A stretch of DNA of 64,000 nucleotides from Bradyrhizobium lablabi (GTDB lineage Bacteria; Pseudomonadota; Alphaproteobacteria; Rhizobiales; Xanthobacteraceae): the NCBI RefSeq assembly GCF_018129385.1, contig NZ_JAFCLN010000002.1, positions 62,001 to 126,000 on the forward strand, read 5' to 3'. This document shows positions 21,764 through 32,808 of this stretch, piece after piece. Both the position numbers and the translations under genes were made by a program. Every line of letters begins with the position of its first letter. Position 1 is the first letter of the stretch. The notes under the pieces were generated by a model, which saw only the letters and a program-made list of their open reading frames with translations, had not been told where the DNA came from and searched no databases.

Positions 21764-22804
21764 ATGGCTGATTTCTTCGCAAGCTCTTTCTGGACCGGCT
21801 TCCTCTGGCCGCTGATCGTCATGGTCGCGCAGAGCGTGCTGCTGCTCGTCGTGCTCTTGATCGCGATCGCCTACATCCTGCTCGCCGACCGCAAGATCTG
21901 GGCGGCGGTGCAGATCCGGCGCGGCCCCAACGTGGTTGGCCCCTGGGGCCTGCTGCAATCCTTCGCGGACCTCCTGAAATTCGTATTGAAGGAGCCGATC
22001 ATTCCGGCCGGCGCCAACAAGGGCGTGTTCCTGCTGGCGCCGCTGGTGTCCTGTGTGCTGGCGCTTGCCGCCTGGGCCGTGATCCCCGTGGATTTGGGCT
22101 GGGTGATCTCCGACATCAACGTCGGCATCCTCTACATTTTCGCGATCTCGTCGCTGTCGATCTACGGCATCATCATGGCCGGCTGGTCGTCGAACTCGAA
22201 ATACCCGTTCCTGGCCGCGCTCCGCTCGGCAGCGCAGATGGTGTCCTACGAAGTCTCGATCGGCTTTGTGATCATCACCGTGCTGCTCTGCGCGGGCTCC
22301 TTGAACCTGTCGGCGGTGGTCGAGGCGCAGAACACAAAGTTCGGACTGCTTGGCTGGTACTGGCTGCCGCTGTTCCCGATGTTCGTGGTGTTCTACGTCT
22401 CCGCGCTCGCTGAAACCAACCGGCCGCCGTTCGACCTCGTCGAAGCGGAATCGGAGCTGGTTGCCGGCTTCATGGTGGAATACGGCTCGACGCCGTACCT
22501 GCTGTTCATGCTCGGCGAATACGTCGCGATCACCACGATGTGCGCGCTGGCGACGATCATGTTCCTGGGCGGCTGGCTGCCGCCGCTTCCCTATCCGCCC
22601 TTCACCTGGGTGCCCGGCATCATCTGGTTCGCGCTAAAACTGTTCTTCATGTTCTTCCTGTTCGCGATGGCGAAGGCGATCGTGCCGCGCTACCGCTACG
22701 ACCAATTGATGCGGCTCGGCTGGAAGGTGTTCTTGCCGTTGTCGCTGGCGATGGTGGTCGTCGTCGCAGCCGTGCTGCAATTCGCGGGGCTTGCACCGAA
22801 ATGA
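21764..22804 (+). CDS. nuoH: NADH-quinone oxidoreductase subunit H
   Basis: 346 aa with about eight transmembrane helices. NuoH joins the membrane arm to the peripheral arm and lines the quinone cavity. [33 protein letters not shown] and [24 protein letters not shown] (split here only in reading) are its two signature regions, the second holding the acidic residues of the E-channel. Length is normal. The stop is seven bases before the nuoI start. Confidence 0.97.
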   Translation: MADFFASSFWTGFLWPLIVMVAQSVLLLVVLLIAIAYILLADRKIWAAVQIRRGPNVVGPWGLLQSFADLLKFVLKEPIIPAGANKGVFLLAPLVSCVLALAAWAVIPVDLGWVISDINVGILYIFAISSLSIYGIIMAGWSSNSKYPFLAALRSAAQMVSYEVSIGFVIITVLLCAGSLNLSAVVEAQNTKFGLLGWYWLPLFPMFVVFYVSALAETNRPPFDLVEAESELVAGFMVEYGSTPYLLFMLGEYVAITTMCALATIMFLGGWLPPLPYPPFTWVPGIIWFALKLFFMFFLFAMAKAIVPRYRYDQLMRLGWKVFLPLSLAMVVVVAAVLQFAGLAPK

Positions 22805-22811
22805 GGTCGCT

Positions 22812-23306
22812 ATGAGTGTCAACATCAACGCCACAGCCCGCTCGCTGCTGCTGTCCGAATTCGTTTCGGCGTTCTTCCTCGCCATGCGCTATTTCTTCAA
22901 GCCGAAGCCGACGCTGAACTATCCGTTCGAAAAGGGAGCGATCTCGCCGCGCTTCCGCGGCGAGCATGCGCTGCGCCGCTATCCCAACGGCGAGGAGCGC
23001 TGCATCGCCTGCAAGCTGTGCGAGGCGATCTGCCCGGCGCAGGCCATCACCATCGAGGCCGGCCCGCGCCGCAACGACGGCACTCGCCGCACCGTGCGCT
23101 ACGACATCGACATGGTGAAGTGCATCTATTGCGGGCTGTGCCAGGAGGCCTGTCCGGTCGACGCCATCGTCGAGGGACCGAATTTCGAATTCGCGACCGA
23201 GACGCGCGAGGAGCTTTATTATGACAAGGCCAGGCTGCTCGCCAATGGCGACCGCTGGGAGCGCGAGATCGCCAAGGCGATCGAACTCGACGCGCCGTAC
23301 CGGTGA
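22812..23306 (+). CDS. nuoI: NADH-quinone oxidoreductase subunit I
   Basis: 164 aa with two 4Fe-4S clusters (N6a and N6b). The ligands are Cys64, 67, 70, 74 ([12 protein letters not shown]) and Cys104, 107, 110, 114 ([12 protein letters not shown]). An amphipathic N-terminal helix ([18 protein letters not shown]) contacts the membrane arm. The ATG at 22812 ([10 protein letters not shown]) follows GAGG; an in-frame start at 22791 overlaps nuoH and is unlikely. Confidence 0.97.
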   Translation: MSVNINATARSLLLSEFVSAFFLAMRYFFKPKPTLNYPFEKGAISPRFRGEHALRRYPNGEERCIACKLCEAICPAQAITIEAGPRRNDGTRRTVRYDIDMVKCIYCGLCQEACPVDAIVEGPNFEFATETREELYYDKARLLANGDRWEREIAKAIELDAPYR

Positions 23307-23315
23307 GGTGAGGGC

Positions 23316-23954
23316 ATGATCCTTCCCGCGCTGTTCTTCTATCTCTTTGCCGGCGTCTGCGTGGCGTCGGCGGTCATGGTGATTGTCTCGCGCAATCCCG
23401 TGCACTCGGTGCTGTTCCTGATCCTCGCCTTCGTCAACGCCGCGGGGCTCTTCGTGCTGATGGGCGCCGAGTTCCTGGCGATGATCCTGGTCGTGGTCTA
23501 TGTCGGCGCGGTCGCGGTGCTGTTCCTGTTCGTGATCATGATGCTCGACGTCGACTTCACCGAGCTGCGCGAAGGTTTCATCGAGTACCTGCCGATCGGC
23601 CTCGTCATCGGCGGCATTTTTCTGACGGAGTTGCTGCTGATCGGCGGAAGCTGGGTGATCAACCCGAGCGTTTCGAAATCGATCACGGCGGCGATTCCCG
23701 CCAATGTCAGCAACACCGAAGCGCTCGGCCTCGTGCTGTACACGAAATACATCCACTACTTCCAGATCGCCGGCATCGTGCTGCTGGTCGCGATGATCGG
23801 CGCGATCGTGCTGACGCTGCGCCACAAGGCGAGCGTGAAGCGGCAGGACATCAATGTGCAGAACGCGCGAACGCCGGAACTGGCGATGGCCGTGCGAAAA
23901 GTCGCCTCGGGCCAGGGCCTGCAAGACGCGGACGCGGCGGAGTGGGTGAAATGA
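23316..23954 (+). CDS. nuoJ: NADH-quinone oxidoreductase subunit J
   Basis: 212 aa with five predicted membrane helices. [26 protein letters not shown] is the conserved helix 3, which contains the pi-bulge region linked to quinone-driven conformational change. The C-terminal tail after [14 protein letters not shown] is hydrophilic. GAGGTGAGGGC precedes the ATG. It overlaps nuoK by four bases. Confidence 0.96.
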   Translation: MILPALFFYLFAGVCVASAVMVIVSRNPVHSVLFLILAFVNAAGLFVLMGAEFLAMILVVVYVGAVAVLFLFVIMMLDVDFTELREGFIEYLPIGLVIGGIFLTELLLIGGSWVINPSVSKSITAAIPANVSNTEALGLVLYTKYIHYFQIAGIVLLVAMIGAIVLTLRHKASVKRQDINVQNARTPELAMAVRKVASGQGLQDADAAEWVK

Positions 23955-24259
23955 CCATCGGTCTCGGACATTATCTCTCGGTCGCCGCCGTCCTGTTCAC
24001 GCTCGGGATCCTCGGCATCTTCCTCAACCGCAAGAACATCATCGTCATCCTGATGTCGATCGAGCTGATCCTGCTCGCGGTCAACATCAACCTGGTGGCG
24101 TTCTCGACCTTCCTCGGCGACATCGTCGGCCAGGTGTTCGCGCTGCTGGTGCTGACGGTGGCGGCCGCGGAAGCCGCGATCGGCCTTGCCGTGCTTGTCG
24201 TGTATTTCCGCAACCGCGGTTCGATCGCGGTTGAAGACGTCAATCTGATGAAGGGCTAA
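23951..24259 (+). CDS. nuoK: NADH-quinone oxidoreductase subunit K
   Basis: 102 aa with three transmembrane helices. Buried glutamates needed for proton transfer are present in [20 protein letters not shown] and [21 protein letters not shown]. The start at 23951 ([10 protein letters not shown]) overlaps the nuoJ stop as ATGA. The GTG nine bases upstream would only add three residues. Confidence 0.97.
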   Translation: MTIGLGHYLSVAAVLFTLGILGIFLNRKNIIVILMSIELILLAVNINLVAFSTFLGDIVGQVFALLVLTVAAAEAAIGLAVLVVYFRNRGSIAVEDVNLMKG

Positions 24260-24269
24260 GGGCAGGGGC

Positions 24270-26333
24270 ATGTATCAGGCAATCGTATTCCTGCCGCTGC
24301 TCGGCGCCATCCTCGCGGGGTTGATCTCGATCTATGGCGCGCATGCGCGCAACCCGAGCGGTGACGAGGTCGAGCATCATCATGACGATCACGCCCACGC
24401 GTCCGTCGCTCATGACGACCATGTGCATGACGATCACGGCCATGACGACCACCACGTCTCCGAACCAGCGGCCGCGGGATCGCGCGCGGCCGAGCTGATC
24501 ACGACCGGATTGCTATTCGTCTCCGCGGCGCTGTCCTGGGTCGCGCTGGTCGATGTCGGCTTCCTGCACCACAGCGCGCGTGTTCCGCTGTTTCCGTGGA
24601 TCAATTCCGGCGACTTGCAGGTCGCCTGGGCGCTGCGGATCGACGCGCTGACCGCCGTGATGCTGGTGGTGGTCAACACCGTCTCCTCGCTGGTTCACCT
24701 CTACTCGATCGGCTACATGGACGAAGACCCGTACCGGCCGCGGTTCTTTGCGTATCTTTCGCTGTTCACCTTCGCGATGCTGATGCTGGTGACGGCTGAT
24801 AACCTCGTGCAGATGTTCTTCGGCTGGGAGGGCGTGGGCCTTGCAAGCTATCTGCTGATCGGATTCTGGTACCAGAAGCCGTCGGCGAACGCGGCCGCGA
24901 TCAAGGCCTTCGTCGTCAACCGCGTCGGCGATTTCGGCTTCCTGCTCGGCATCTTCTCGATCTTCATGCTGGTCGGCTCGGTCGACTTCGAGACCATCTT
25001 TGGTGCAGCGCCCGGCCTGACCGGCAAGACCATCAACTTCTTCGGCTGGCACGCCGATGCGCTGACGCTGACCTGCATCCTGCTGTTCATGGGCGCGATG
25101 GGCAAATCGGCCCAGTTCCTGCTGCACACCTGGTTGCCGGACGCGATGGAAGGCCCGACGCCGGTCTCCGCGCTGATCCATGCCGCGACGATGGTGACCG
25201 CCGGCGTGTTCATGGTGGCGCGGCTGTCGCCGCTGTTCGAGCTGGCGCCGAACGCGCAGGCCGTCGTGATGTTCTTCGGCGCCACCACCGCGTTCTTTGC
25301 CGCCACCATTGGCCTCGTGCAGAACGACATCAAGCGCATCGTCGCCTATTCGACCTGTTCGCAGCTCGGCTACATGTTCGTGGCGATGGGAGCGGGGGCC
25401 TATTCGGTCGGCATGTTCCACCTGTTCACCCACGCCTTCTTCAAGGCGCTGTTGTTCCTCGGCTCCGGCTCGGTGATCTATGCGATGCACCACGAGCAGG
25501 ACATCCGCAACATGGGCGGCCTGTGGCGAAAAATACCCTTCACATTCTTCGTCATGTGCGTTGGCACGTTGGCGCTGACCGGGTTTCCGTTCTTCGCGGG
25601 CTACTTCTCCAAGGATGCGATCATCGAGTCCGCCTATGCCGCGCATAATCCGTTCGCAACCTACGCCTACATCCTGACGGTTGTCGCGGCGTTGCTGACG
25701 TCGTTCTATTCCTGGCGTCTGATCTTCAAGACGTTCTTTGGCGAGCCGCATGATATCGAGCACTACGAGGCTGCGCATGAGAGCCCGCTCTGGATGCTGA
25801 TCCCGATTGGCGTCCTCGCCGCCGGCTCCATCCTCTCCGGCTTCCCGTTCAAGGAAGTGTTTGCGGGTCACGGCGTGGAAGAATTCTTCGGCAGTTCGAT
25901 AAAGATGCATCCGCATATCATCGAGGAAATGCATCACATTCCGGGATGGCTGGCCCATCTGCCAACCGTCATGATGCTTATCGGCCTCTATGTGGCCTAC
26001 CTGTTCTACATCCGGCGGCCTTACCTGCCCGACGAACTCGCCGCTCAGCAGCCGATGCTGTACCAGTTCCTGCTCAACAAATGGTATTTTGACGAGCTGT
26101 ACGAGCTGATCTTCGTCCGTCCCGCGAAGTGGATCGGATACCAGCTCTGGAAAAAGGGCGACGGCTACATCATCGACGGCTTCGGCCCCGACGGCGTGTC
26201 GGCCCGCGTGCTCGACGTCACCCGCAACGTCGTAAAAATCCAGACCGGCTACCTCTATCACTACGCATTCGCGATGCTGATCGGGGTCGCCGGACTCATC
26301 ACCTGGTTCATGTTCGGCTACGGAGGCCGGTAA
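24270..26333 (+). CDS. nuoL: NADH-quinone oxidoreductase subunit L, with a His/Asp-rich loop
   Basis: 687 aa antiporter-like proton-pumping subunit with about 16 membrane helices and the long C-terminal lateral helix. [20 protein letters not shown] holds the key Glu, and [20 protein letters not shown] and [11 protein letters not shown] are the Lys/His channel motifs. Odd feature: between helices 1 and 2, residues 36-62 contain 12 His and 8 Asp (pattern HHHDDHAH to DDHGHDDHH), absent from E. coli NuoL. The loop resembles metal-binding His-rich stretches. The reading frame and codon use continue normally, so it is not an assembly fault. Confidence 0.96.
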   Translation: MYQAIVFLPLLGAILAGLISIYGAHARNPSGDEVEHHHDDHAHASVAHDDHVHDDHGHDDHHVSEPAAAGSRAAELITTGLLFVSAALSWVALVDVGFLHHSARVPLFPWINSGDLQVAWALRIDALTAVMLVVVNTVSSLVHLYSIGYMDEDPYRPRFFAYLSLFTFAMLMLVTADNLVQMFFGWEGVGLASYLLIGFWYQKPSANAAAIKAFVVNRVGDFGFLLGIFSIFMLVGSVDFETIFGAAPGLTGKTINFFGWHADALTLTCILLFMGAMGKSAQFLLHTWLPDAMEGPTPVSALIHAATMVTAGVFMVARLSPLFELAPNAQAVVMFFGATTAFFAATIGLVQNDIKRIVAYSTCSQLGYMFVAMGAGAYSVGMFHLFTHAFFKALLFLGSGSVIYAMHHEQDIRNMGGLWRKIPFTFFVMCVGTLALTGFPFFAGYFSKDAIIESAYAAHNPFATYAYILTVVAALLTSFYSWRLIFKTFFGEPHDIEHYEAAHESPLWMLIPIGVLAAGSILSGFPFKEVFAGHGVEEFFGSSIKMHPHIIEEMHHIPGWLAHLPTVMMLIGLYVAYLFYIRRPYLPDELAAQQPMLYQFLLNKWYFDELYELIFVRPAKWIGYQLWKKGDGYIIDGFGPDGVSARVLDVTRNVVKIQTGYLYHYAFAMLIGVAGLITWFMFGYGGR

Positions 26334-27841
26334 TGATCACCTGGCCCATCCTTTCCGTCGTCACCTTCCTGCCGGTTATCGGCGCGCTGGTGATCTATCT
26401 CAACCGCGGCGAAGATGAAGCCGCGCGGCGCAATTCGCGCTGGATCGCGCTGTGGACCACGCTCGTCACCTTCGCGATCTCGCTGATCCTGGTCTGGCGC
26501 TTCGATCCGTCGAGCGCGGATTTCCAGTTCGTTGAAAAAACGTCGTGGCTCGCGACCGGCATCACCTACCATATGGGCGTCGACGGCATCTCGCTGCCGT
26601 TCGTGATCCTGACCACCGCCTTGATGCCGTTCTGCATCATCGCGAGCTGGAGGTCGGTGACCAGCCGCGTGCGCGAATACATGATGGCGTTCCTGCTGCT
26701 GGAAACGCTGCTGGTCGGCACCTTCTCGGCGCTCGACCTCGTGTTGTTCTATCTGTTCTTCGAGGGTGGCCTGATCCCGATGTTCCTGATCATCGGCATC
26801 TGGGGCGGCCCGCGCCGGGTCTATGCCTCTTTCAAGTTCTTCCTCTACACGTTGCTGGGCTCGGTCCTGATGCTGCTCGCCATCATGGCGCTGTACTGGA
26901 ACGCCGGCACGACCGACATCCCGACGCTGATGCACACCGCCGTGCCGCGCGGCCTGCAGACCTGGGCGTGGCTGGCGTTCTTCGCCTCCTTCGCGGTGAA
27001 GATGCCGATGTGGCCGGTGCACACCTGGCTCCCCGACGCGCATGTCGAAGCGCCGACCGCGGGCTCGGTGGTGCTGGCCGCGATCCTGCTGAAGTTGGGG
27101 GGCTACGGTTTTCTGCGTTTCTCCCTGCCGATGTTCCCGCTGGCATCGCATGACTTCGCGCCGCTGATCTTCTCGCTCTCCGTCATCGCCATCATCTACA
27201 CCTCGCTGGTGGCGCTGATGCAGGACGACATCAAGAAGCTGATCGCGTATTCCTCGGTGGCCCATATGGGCTTCGTCACCATGGGCATCTTCGCCGGCAC
27301 CATGCAGGGCGTCGCCGGCGGCGTGTTCCAGATGGTCTCGCACGGTATCGTCTCCGGCGCGCTGTTCCTCTGCGTCGGCATCGTCTACGACCGCATGCAT
27401 ACCCGCGAGATCGCGGCCTATGGCGGCCTCGTAAACCGCATGCCGCTCTATGCGCTCGTGTTCATGGTGTTCACCATGGCCAATGTCGGATTGCCCGGCA
27501 CCAGCGGCTTCGTCGGCGAATTCATGACGCTGCTCGGCACCTACAAGGTCTCTCTGCCGACCGCGGTCATTGCCACGCTGGGCGTGATCCTGTCGGCCGC
27601 CTATGCGCTGTGGCTCTACCGCAAGGTGGTGTTTGGCGCACTGACCAAGCCGTCGCTGGCCAGCATCAAGGATCTCACGTTCCGCGAATGCCTGACGCTG
27701 TTCCCGCTGGTGGCGCTGACCATCCTGTTCGGCGTCTATCCGAAGCCGGTGCTCGACATGTCGGCGGCCTCGGTTCAGCAGCTCGTCAACAACTACAACA
27801 CCGCCGTGACTGCCGTGAAGGCAGCCGCGCTTCTTCAGTAA
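26333..27841 (+). CDS. nuoM: NADH-quinone oxidoreductase subunit M
   Basis: 502 aa from the ATG at 26333, which overlaps the nuoL TAA. Second antiporter-like subunit with about 14 helices. [42 protein letters not shown] contains the channel Glu; [19 protein letters not shown] holds the Lys and conserved WLPDAH. Lys and His further along ([16 protein letters not shown]) complete the path. The frame runs open far upstream inside nuoL, but that part is not NuoM. Confidence 0.97.
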   Translation: MITWPILSVVTFLPVIGALVIYLNRGEDEAARRNSRWIALWTTLVTFAISLILVWRFDPSSADFQFVEKTSWLATGITYHMGVDGISLPFVILTTALMPFCIIASWRSVTSRVREYMMAFLLLETLLVGTFSALDLVLFYLFFEGGLIPMFLIIGIWGGPRRVYASFKFFLYTLLGSVLMLLAIMALYWNAGTTDIPTLMHTAVPRGLQTWAWLAFFASFAVKMPMWPVHTWLPDAHVEAPTAGSVVLAAILLKLGGYGFLRFSLPMFPLASHDFAPLIFSLSVIAIIYTSLVALMQDDIKKLIAYSSVAHMGFVTMGIFAGTMQGVAGGVFQMVSHGIVSGALFLCVGIVYDRMHTREIAAYGGLVNRMPLYALVFMVFTMANVGLPGTSGFVGEFMTLLGTYKVSLPTAVIATLGVILSAAYALWLYRKVVFGALTKPSLASIKDLTFRECLTLFPLVALTILFGVYPKPVLDMSAASVQQLVNNYNTAVTAVKAAALLQ

Positions 27842-27851
27842 GGCCTCGACC

Positions 27852-29288
27852 ATGAGCTTCCAGAGCGCAGGATATCCGTTGCTGCCGGTGCTGCCGGAGC
27901 TGGTGCTCGCGGTCGGCGCCATGCTGCTGCTGATGCTAGGAGCCTATCGCGGGCAGGGCACGACGCGCCTGATCACGACGCTTGCGGTCGTGCTCCTTGC
28001 CGTCACCGGCGTGCTGGTACTGTCGCTGCCGGCCGGCAAGCACGTCACCTTCGGCGGCAGCTTCATCGTCGATGATTTTGCCCGGTTCCTGAAGGTCCTC
28101 GCGCTGATCGGCTCGGCCGCCACCTTGATCCTGTCATCGGAATTCTTGTCCGATCCGTCGCGCCGGATCTTCGAGTTTTCCATCCTGGTGCTGCTCTCGA
28201 CGCTCGGCATGATGGTGCTGATCTCGGCCGGCGACCTCATCATGCTCTATCTCGGGCTGGAGCTGATGAGCCTGGCGCTCTACGTCGTCGCCGCCTCTAA
28301 CCGCGACAACGCCAAATCGACCGAAGCCGGGCTGAAGTACTTCGTACTGGGCGCATTGTCCTCGGGCATGCTGCTGTACGGCGCTTCGCTGATCTATGGC
28401 TTTACCGGCACCGTCGCCTTTACCGGTATTGCGGCGGCGGCCAAGACCGGTGACGTCGGCGTGGTGTTCGGGATCGTGTTCCTGCTCGCCGGCCTCTGCT
28501 TCAAGGTCTCCGCCGTGCCGTTCCATATGTGGACGCCCGACGTCTATGAGGGGGCGCCGACGCCGGTCACCGCGTTCTTCGCGTCTGCGCCCAAGGTCGC
28601 CGCGCTCGCCGTGTTCACCCGCGTGACGCTGACGGCGTTTCCGGGCATCGTGCCGCAATGGCAGCAGATCGTCGTATTCGTCTCCATCGCCTCGATGGCG
28701 CTGGGATCGTTCGCTGCGATCGGCCAGAAGAACATCAAGCGGCTGATGGCCTATTCGTCGATCGGCCATATGGGTTTTGCGCTGGTCGGTCTTGCCTCCG
28801 GCACGGTCGAGGGCGCGCAGGGCGTGTTGATCTACATTGCGATCTATGTGGCGATGACGCTCGGCTCGTTCGCCATCATCCTCGCCATGAAGCGCAACGG
28901 CCAGGCGGTCGAGAACATCAGCGATTTTGCCGGGCTCTCGCGCACCAATCCGCTGCTGGCGTTCTTCTTCGCCATGCTGCTGTTCTCGCTGGCCGGCATT
29001 CCGCCGCTCGCGGGCTTCTTCGCCAAATGGTACGTGTTCGTCGCCGCCATCAAGGCGGGCCTGTTCACGCTTGCGGTGATCGGCGTGCTCACCAGCGTCG
29101 TGGGCGCGTTCTATTACCTGTCGATCATCAAGGTGATGTACTTCGACGAGCCGTTGCCCAAGCTCGATCCGATGCGTGTCGAGCTGCGCACGGTGCTGGC
29201 CGTGGCCGGGCTCTTCAACATCTTCTTCTTCGTCTATCCGGGACCGCTGGTCAGCGTCGCTACGGCAGCGGCGAAGTCGCTTTTCTAG
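27852..29288 (+). CDS. nuoN: NADH-quinone oxidoreductase subunit N
   Basis: 478 aa, third antiporter-like subunit and last nuo gene. [19 protein letters not shown] carries the channel Glu, [30 protein letters not shown] the Lys motif, and [18 protein letters not shown] the second conserved Lys and His. The last base of its TAG is the first base of a 50-base palindromic repeat, which may end or attenuate the nuo transcript before birA. Confidence 0.97.
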   Translation: MSFQSAGYPLLPVLPELVLAVGAMLLLMLGAYRGQGTTRLITTLAVVLLAVTGVLVLSLPAGKHVTFGGSFIVDDFARFLKVLALIGSAATLILSSEFLSDPSRRIFEFSILVLLSTLGMMVLISAGDLIMLYLGLELMSLALYVVAASNRDNAKSTEAGLKYFVLGALSSGMLLYGASLIYGFTGTVAFTGIAAAAKTGDVGVVFGIVFLLAGLCFKVSAVPFHMWTPDVYEGAPTPVTAFFASAPKVAALAVFTRVTLTAFPGIVPQWQQIVVFVSIASMALGSFAAIGQKNIKRLMAYSSIGHMGFALVGLASGTVEGAQGVLIYIAIYVAMTLGSFAIILAMKRNGQAVENISDFAGLSRTNPLLAFFFAMLLFSLAGIPPLAGFFAKWYVFVAAIKAGLFTLAVIGVLTSVVGAFYYLSIIKVMYFDEPLPKLDPMRVELRTVLAVAGLFNIFFFVYPGPLVSVATAAAKSLF

Positions 29289-29337
29289 GGCATGATCCCG
29301 AAAAGTGGAGCCCGGTTTTCGGAAAAAGATCATGCCC
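29288..29337. repeat. Dispersed palindromic element, copy A
   Basis: The outer arms GGGCATGATC and GATCATGCCC (10 bp) enclose inner arms CCGAAAA and TTTTCGG (7 bp). It begins at the last base of the nuoN stop. Copies B (31872) and C (61110) carry compensating changes in the same stems. Confidence 0.85.
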
Positions 29338-29389
29338 AAAATAAACATCAAGGCCCAGCCGGATTTGGCTAGGCCGGATCAGCCCTGAG

Positions 29390-30199
29390 ATGACCCTCAC
29401 GCTCGGTCCACGAGCCTCCGCGGCGGGCTATAAGCTCGCCGCCTTCGACCAGATCGGCTCCACCAATGTGGAGGCCATGCTCCGTGCCCGCGAAGGCGAG
29501 CGCGGGCCAAAATGGTTCGTCACGACAGAGCAAACGGCTGGCCGCGGGCGGCGGCAGCGGGTCTGGGTCGCACCGCGCGGCAATCTTGCCAGCAGCATTC
29601 TCGAGGTGATGGACGTCCCGCCGGCTGTCGCCGCGACGTTGGGCTTTGCGGCCGGGCTGGCGCTGGAAAGTGCTTTGCAGAAGGTCAGCCTTGAAGCCCG
29701 GCTGCGAGCAGCCGGCTCCGATCAGCTCGAATTCCGCCTGAAATGGCCCAATGACGTCCTGGCAGGCCGGCAGAAGCTGTCGGGCATCCTGCTGGAAGCC
29801 GAGGCGCTCCCTGGCGGCCTCGCCGTCGTGGTCGGCATCGGCACCAACGTGGTGGCCGCACCGGAGGGCACGCCGACGCCGGCAACCTCGCTGCATGCGC
29901 TCGGCATCCAGATCGGGGCCGAGGAGCTGTTTGCGGCGCTGTCGGACGCCTGGGTCGAATTCCGCGGCATCTGGGACAACGGCCGGGGTTTTGGCAAAAT
30001 CCGCTCCCTGTGGCTCGAGCGCGCCGCCGGGCTTGGCGAGAGGGTTGCCATTCAGAGCGGGAACACCATCATCGAAGGTACGTTCGATACCATCGACGAA
30101 ACGGGCTGTCTGATCATCCGCACAGCCGAGGGCAGGCGTATGCCGGTTGCGGCCGGAGAGGTGTACTTCGGCTCGGCGGCGTCGGTGGGGGCGGCGTGA
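29390..30199 (+). CDS. birA: Biotin--[acetyl-CoA-carboxylase] ligase (class I, no DNA-binding domain)
   Basis: 269 aa. It activates biotin to biotinyl-AMP and attaches it to the Lys of carboxyl carrier domains. The biotin/ATP loop is GRGRRQR (51-57), with GSTNVEAM before it and KWPNDVL, the catalytic Lys region, at about 118. The C-terminal SH3-like domain contains IIEGTFDTIDETGCLIIR. There is no N-terminal winged helix, so it cannot repress a bio operon as E. coli BirA does. It overlaps the RNase J gene by one base. Confidence 0.94.
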   Translation: MTLTLGPRASAAGYKLAAFDQIGSTNVEAMLRAREGERGPKWFVTTEQTAGRGRRQRVWVAPRGNLASSILEVMDVPPAVAATLGFAAGLALESALQKVSLEARLRAAGSDQLEFRLKWPNDVLAGRQKLSGILLEAEALPGGLAVVVGIGTNVVAAPEGTPTPATSLHALGIQIGAEELFAALSDAWVEFRGIWDNGRGFGKIRSLWLERAAGLGERVAIQSGNTIIEGTFDTIDETGCLIIRTAEGRRMPVAAGEVYFGSAASVGAA

Positions 30200-31869
30200 T
30201 GGCACGGCCGGATGAATTGACCTTTGCGCCGCTGGGCGGTGTCGGCGAGATCGGCATGAACCTGTCGATCTACGGCCTCGGCAACCGCCACCAGCGCGCC
30301 TGGCTCGCGGTCGATCTCGGCGTCTCCTTCGGCGACGAGGAGCATCTGCCGGGCATCGACCTGATCATGCCGGACGTCGGCTTCCTGGAGAAACAGCGTG
30401 ACAACCTGATGGGACTGGTGCTGACGCACGCCCATGAGGACCATTTTGGCGCCATCATCGATCTCTGGCCGAAGCTGAAATGCCCGATCTATGCGACCCA
30501 ATTCAGCGCGGCGCTGTTTGAGGCCAAATGTGCCGCGGAGCGCAATCCGCCAAAGATTCCGGTCACCGTGGTGCCGTCGGGCGGACGGATTGATGTCGGG
30601 CCATTCACCGTCGAGTTCATTCCGGTCGCGCACTCCATTCCGGAATCGCACGCGCTGGCGATCCACACGGCAGTCGGCACGGTGCTGCACACCGGCGACT
30701 GGAAGATCGATCCGACGCCGATTATCGGCCTGCCGACCGACGAGCGGCGGCTGCGCGAACTCGGCGATGCCGGCGTGCTGGCGCTGGTAGGCGATTCCAC
30801 CAATGCGGTGCGCGACGGCCGTTCTCCCTCGGAAACCGAGGTCGCCACCACCATCACCAAGCTCGTGAAAGCCGCCAAGGGCCGGGTCGCAGTCACCACC
30901 TTCGCCTCCAATGTTGCGCGGCTGAAGGCGGTGGCGGACGCGGCGAAGGCCGCCAACCGTGAGGTCGTCGTGGTGGGCCGCGCCATGGAGCGCGTGGTGC
31001 AGGTGGCGCGCGAATGCGGCTATCTCGACGGCGTGCAGAATTTCCGCGGCGCCGATCTCTACGGCCATTTCCCGCCAGATAAAGTGCTGGCGCTCTGCAC
31101 CGGCAGCCAGGGCGAGCCGCGCGCTGCGCTGGCGCGCATCGCCAACGACGACCATCCCGAGGTGACCCTGAACAAGGGCGACTGCGTGATCTTCTCCTCG
31201 CGCACCATTCCCGGCAACGAGAAGGCGGTCGGCGCCATCGTCAACGGGCTGGTCGCGCAGGGCGTCGAGGTCATCACCGACCGCACCGATCTGGTCCATG
31301 TCTCCGGCCATCCGCGACGCGACGAGCTGCGCGACATGATTTCATGGGTGCGGCCGCAACTCCTGATCCCGGTCCATGGCGAAGCCCTGCATCTGTCCGA
31401 ACACGCCAAACTCGCCCGCGCGGCCGGTGTGCCGAAGGTCCTGACCTGCCGCAACGGCGATCTCGTCAAGCTCGGCCCCGGCGATCCCGGCATCATCGAC
31501 GAGCTGCCGGCCGGCCGCCTCTACAAGGACGGCACTATCCTGGAGGACGCCAAATCGCGCGCGGTGGTGGAGCGGCGGCGGATGGGCTTTGCCGGCTGCG
31601 CTTTTGTCGCCATAGCCATGACGGAAAAAGGGGAGCTCGCCGACGATCCCGAGGTTGATCTCGTCGGCATCCCCGAGAAGAATGTGGCTGGCGAATTGTT
31701 CGACGACATCGTGTTCGACGCCGTCGTGTCGACCGTCGAAAGCCTGCCGCGCGCCCGGCGGCGCGATCCGGATGCGTTGGCGGAATCGGTGCGGCGCGCC
31801 GTGCGCGGGACCATCAACGAGCATTGGGGCAAGAAGCCGCTTTGCCTCGTTCACGTGCTCGAAGTCTGA
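30199..31869 (+). CDS. rnj: Ribonuclease J
   Basis: 556 aa metallo-beta-lactamase/beta-CASP nuclease with 5'-3' exonuclease and endonuclease activity in RNA maturation and decay. The zinc motif HAHEDH is at residues 77-82; HSIPESHAL, HTGDWKID, GDSTNA and PVHGEALHL supply further ligands. The beta-CASP segment has TTFASNVARL, TGSQGEPRAAL and VSGHPRRDEL. The start ATG at 30199 overlaps the birA stop (TGATG). The gene ends two bases before palindromic copy B. Confidence 0.95.
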   Translation: MARPDELTFAPLGGVGEIGMNLSIYGLGNRHQRAWLAVDLGVSFGDEEHLPGIDLIMPDVGFLEKQRDNLMGLVLTHAHEDHFGAIIDLWPKLKCPIYATQFSAALFEAKCAAERNPPKIPVTVVPSGGRIDVGPFTVEFIPVAHSIPESHALAIHTAVGTVLHTGDWKIDPTPIIGLPTDERRLRELGDAGVLALVGDSTNAVRDGRSPSETEVATTITKLVKAAKGRVAVTTFASNVARLKAVADAAKAANREVVVVGRAMERVVQVARECGYLDGVQNFRGADLYGHFPPDKVLALCTGSQGEPRAALARIANDDHPEVTLNKGDCVIFSSRTIPGNEKAVGAIVNGLVAQGVEVITDRTDLVHVSGHPRRDELRDMISWVRPQLLIPVHGEALHLSEHAKLARAAGVPKVLTCRNGDLVKLGPGDPGIIDELPAGRLYKDGTILEDAKSRAVVERRRMGFAGCAFVAIAMTEKGELADDPEVDLVGIPEKNVAGELFDDIVFDAVVSTVESLPRARRRDPDALAESVRRAVRGTINEHWGKKPLCLVHVLEV

Positions 31870-31871
31870 TG

Positions 31872-31920
31872 GAGCATGATCCGGAAAAGTGGATACCGGT
31901 TTTCCGATAAGATCATGCTC
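31872..31920. repeat. Dispersed palindromic element, copy B
   Basis: GAGCATGATC and GATCATGCTC outer arms, CGGAAAA and TTTTCCG inner arms, two bases after the stop of the RNase J gene. Relative to copy A the second outer pair is A-T instead of G-C and an inner pair is swapped, so the stem is kept. Confidence 0.85.
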
Positions 31921-31940
31921 AAATAAATTGGAGAGCTACC

Positions 31941-32345
31941 ATGCTAGGCCGGCTCAATCATGTGGCGATCGCGGTCAAGGACGCCGAGAAAGCCGCAAGG
32001 ATCTATGGCAAGGCATTCAACGCCGACATCTCGGAAGCCGTGCCGCTGCCTGAGCACGGCGTCATCACGGTGTTCGTGACGCTGCCCAACACCAAGATCG
32101 AGTTCATCCAGCCGCTGGGCGAGGCCTCGCCGATCGCAAAATTCGTCGAGCGCAATGCGGACGGCGGCATCCACCATGTTTGCTACGACGTGCCCGACAT
32201 CATGGCGGCGCGTGACCGCATGATCGCGGAGGGCGCGCGCGTGCTCGGCGACGGCCAGCCGAAGATCGGAGCGCACGGCAAGCCGGTGCTGTTCTTCCAC
32301 CCCAAGGATTTTTCCGGCGCGCTCGTCGAGATAGAGCAAGCGTAA
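31941..32345 (+). CDS. mce: Methylmalonyl-CoA epimerase
   Basis: 134 aa vicinal-oxygen-chelate fold enzyme that interconverts (R)- and (S)-methylmalonyl-CoA in propionyl-CoA breakdown. Metal ligands of the family are visible: His7 in LNHVAIAV, the His in GGIHHVCYDV and a Glu near the end in ALVEIEQA. ISEAVPLPEHGV and FHPKDFSGALVEIE are typical of the family. GGAGAG precedes the ATG. Likely cotranscribed with the DUF1467 gene two bases later, an arrangement frequent in rhizobia. Confidence 0.93.
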   Translation: MLGRLNHVAIAVKDAEKAARIYGKAFNADISEAVPLPEHGVITVFVTLPNTKIEFIQPLGEASPIAKFVERNADGGIHHVCYDVPDIMAARDRMIAEGARVLGDGQPKIGAHGKPVLFFHPKDFSGALVEIEQA

Positions 32346-32347
32346 AG

Positions 32348-32623
32348 ATGGCCTACACGATCTCGACCTCGCTCGCGATCTACTTCGTCCTGTGGTGGGT
32401 CGTGCTGTTCCTGACGCTGCCGTTCGGCGTGCGCAGCCAGCACGAAGACGGCGAGGGCGCGCCCGGCACCGATCCCGGCGCGCCGATCATGGCCCGGATG
32501 GGCCGCAAGCTGCTCTGGACGACACTGATCTCGGCGGTCATTTTCGGCGTCGGCATGTGGGCCTATCAGGCCGGCTATCTCTCGATCGAACGGCTGTCGA
32601 AGCTGATGGGAATGCCGTTCTAG
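32348..32623 (+). CDS. DUF1467 family membrane protein
   Basis: 91 aa with two transmembrane segments, SLAIYFVLWWVVLFLTLPFG and LLWTTLISAVIFGVGMWAYQ. The motif WWVVLFLTLPFGVRSQHE is diagnostic of DUF1467, a small alphaproteobacterial inner-membrane family of unknown function, commonly found after mce. The ATG is two bases after the mce stop, indicating coupling. Confidence 0.88.
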   Translation: MAYTISTSLAIYFVLWWVVLFLTLPFGVRSQHEDGEGAPGTDPGAPIMARMGRKLLWTTLISAVIFGVGMWAYQAGYLSIERLSKLMGMPF

Positions 32624-32808
32624 GCCGTCTCCTCATCAATCCGAGAATTGTCCGCTTCCTGGGTTAGGGCAGACATGGCTTTCGCCGGCCGCGAATGTCT
32701 GCAAATGACCAATCTCGGACATAGCGTCGCAGCGATTGAGCTTGTTGCTCGGATGCAAAATGTTAGCCTTCAGGCATTGCACAGCGCGGAGGTCCTTGCG
32801 GAGCGCAA

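Noticed and set aside
24513..29351. Long open frames antisense to nuoL, nuoM and nuoN
   Set aside because: They arise from GC-rich codon bias. They have no ribosome sites, their products are His/Arg/Gln-rich without domains, and the opposite strand encodes clear complex I subunits.
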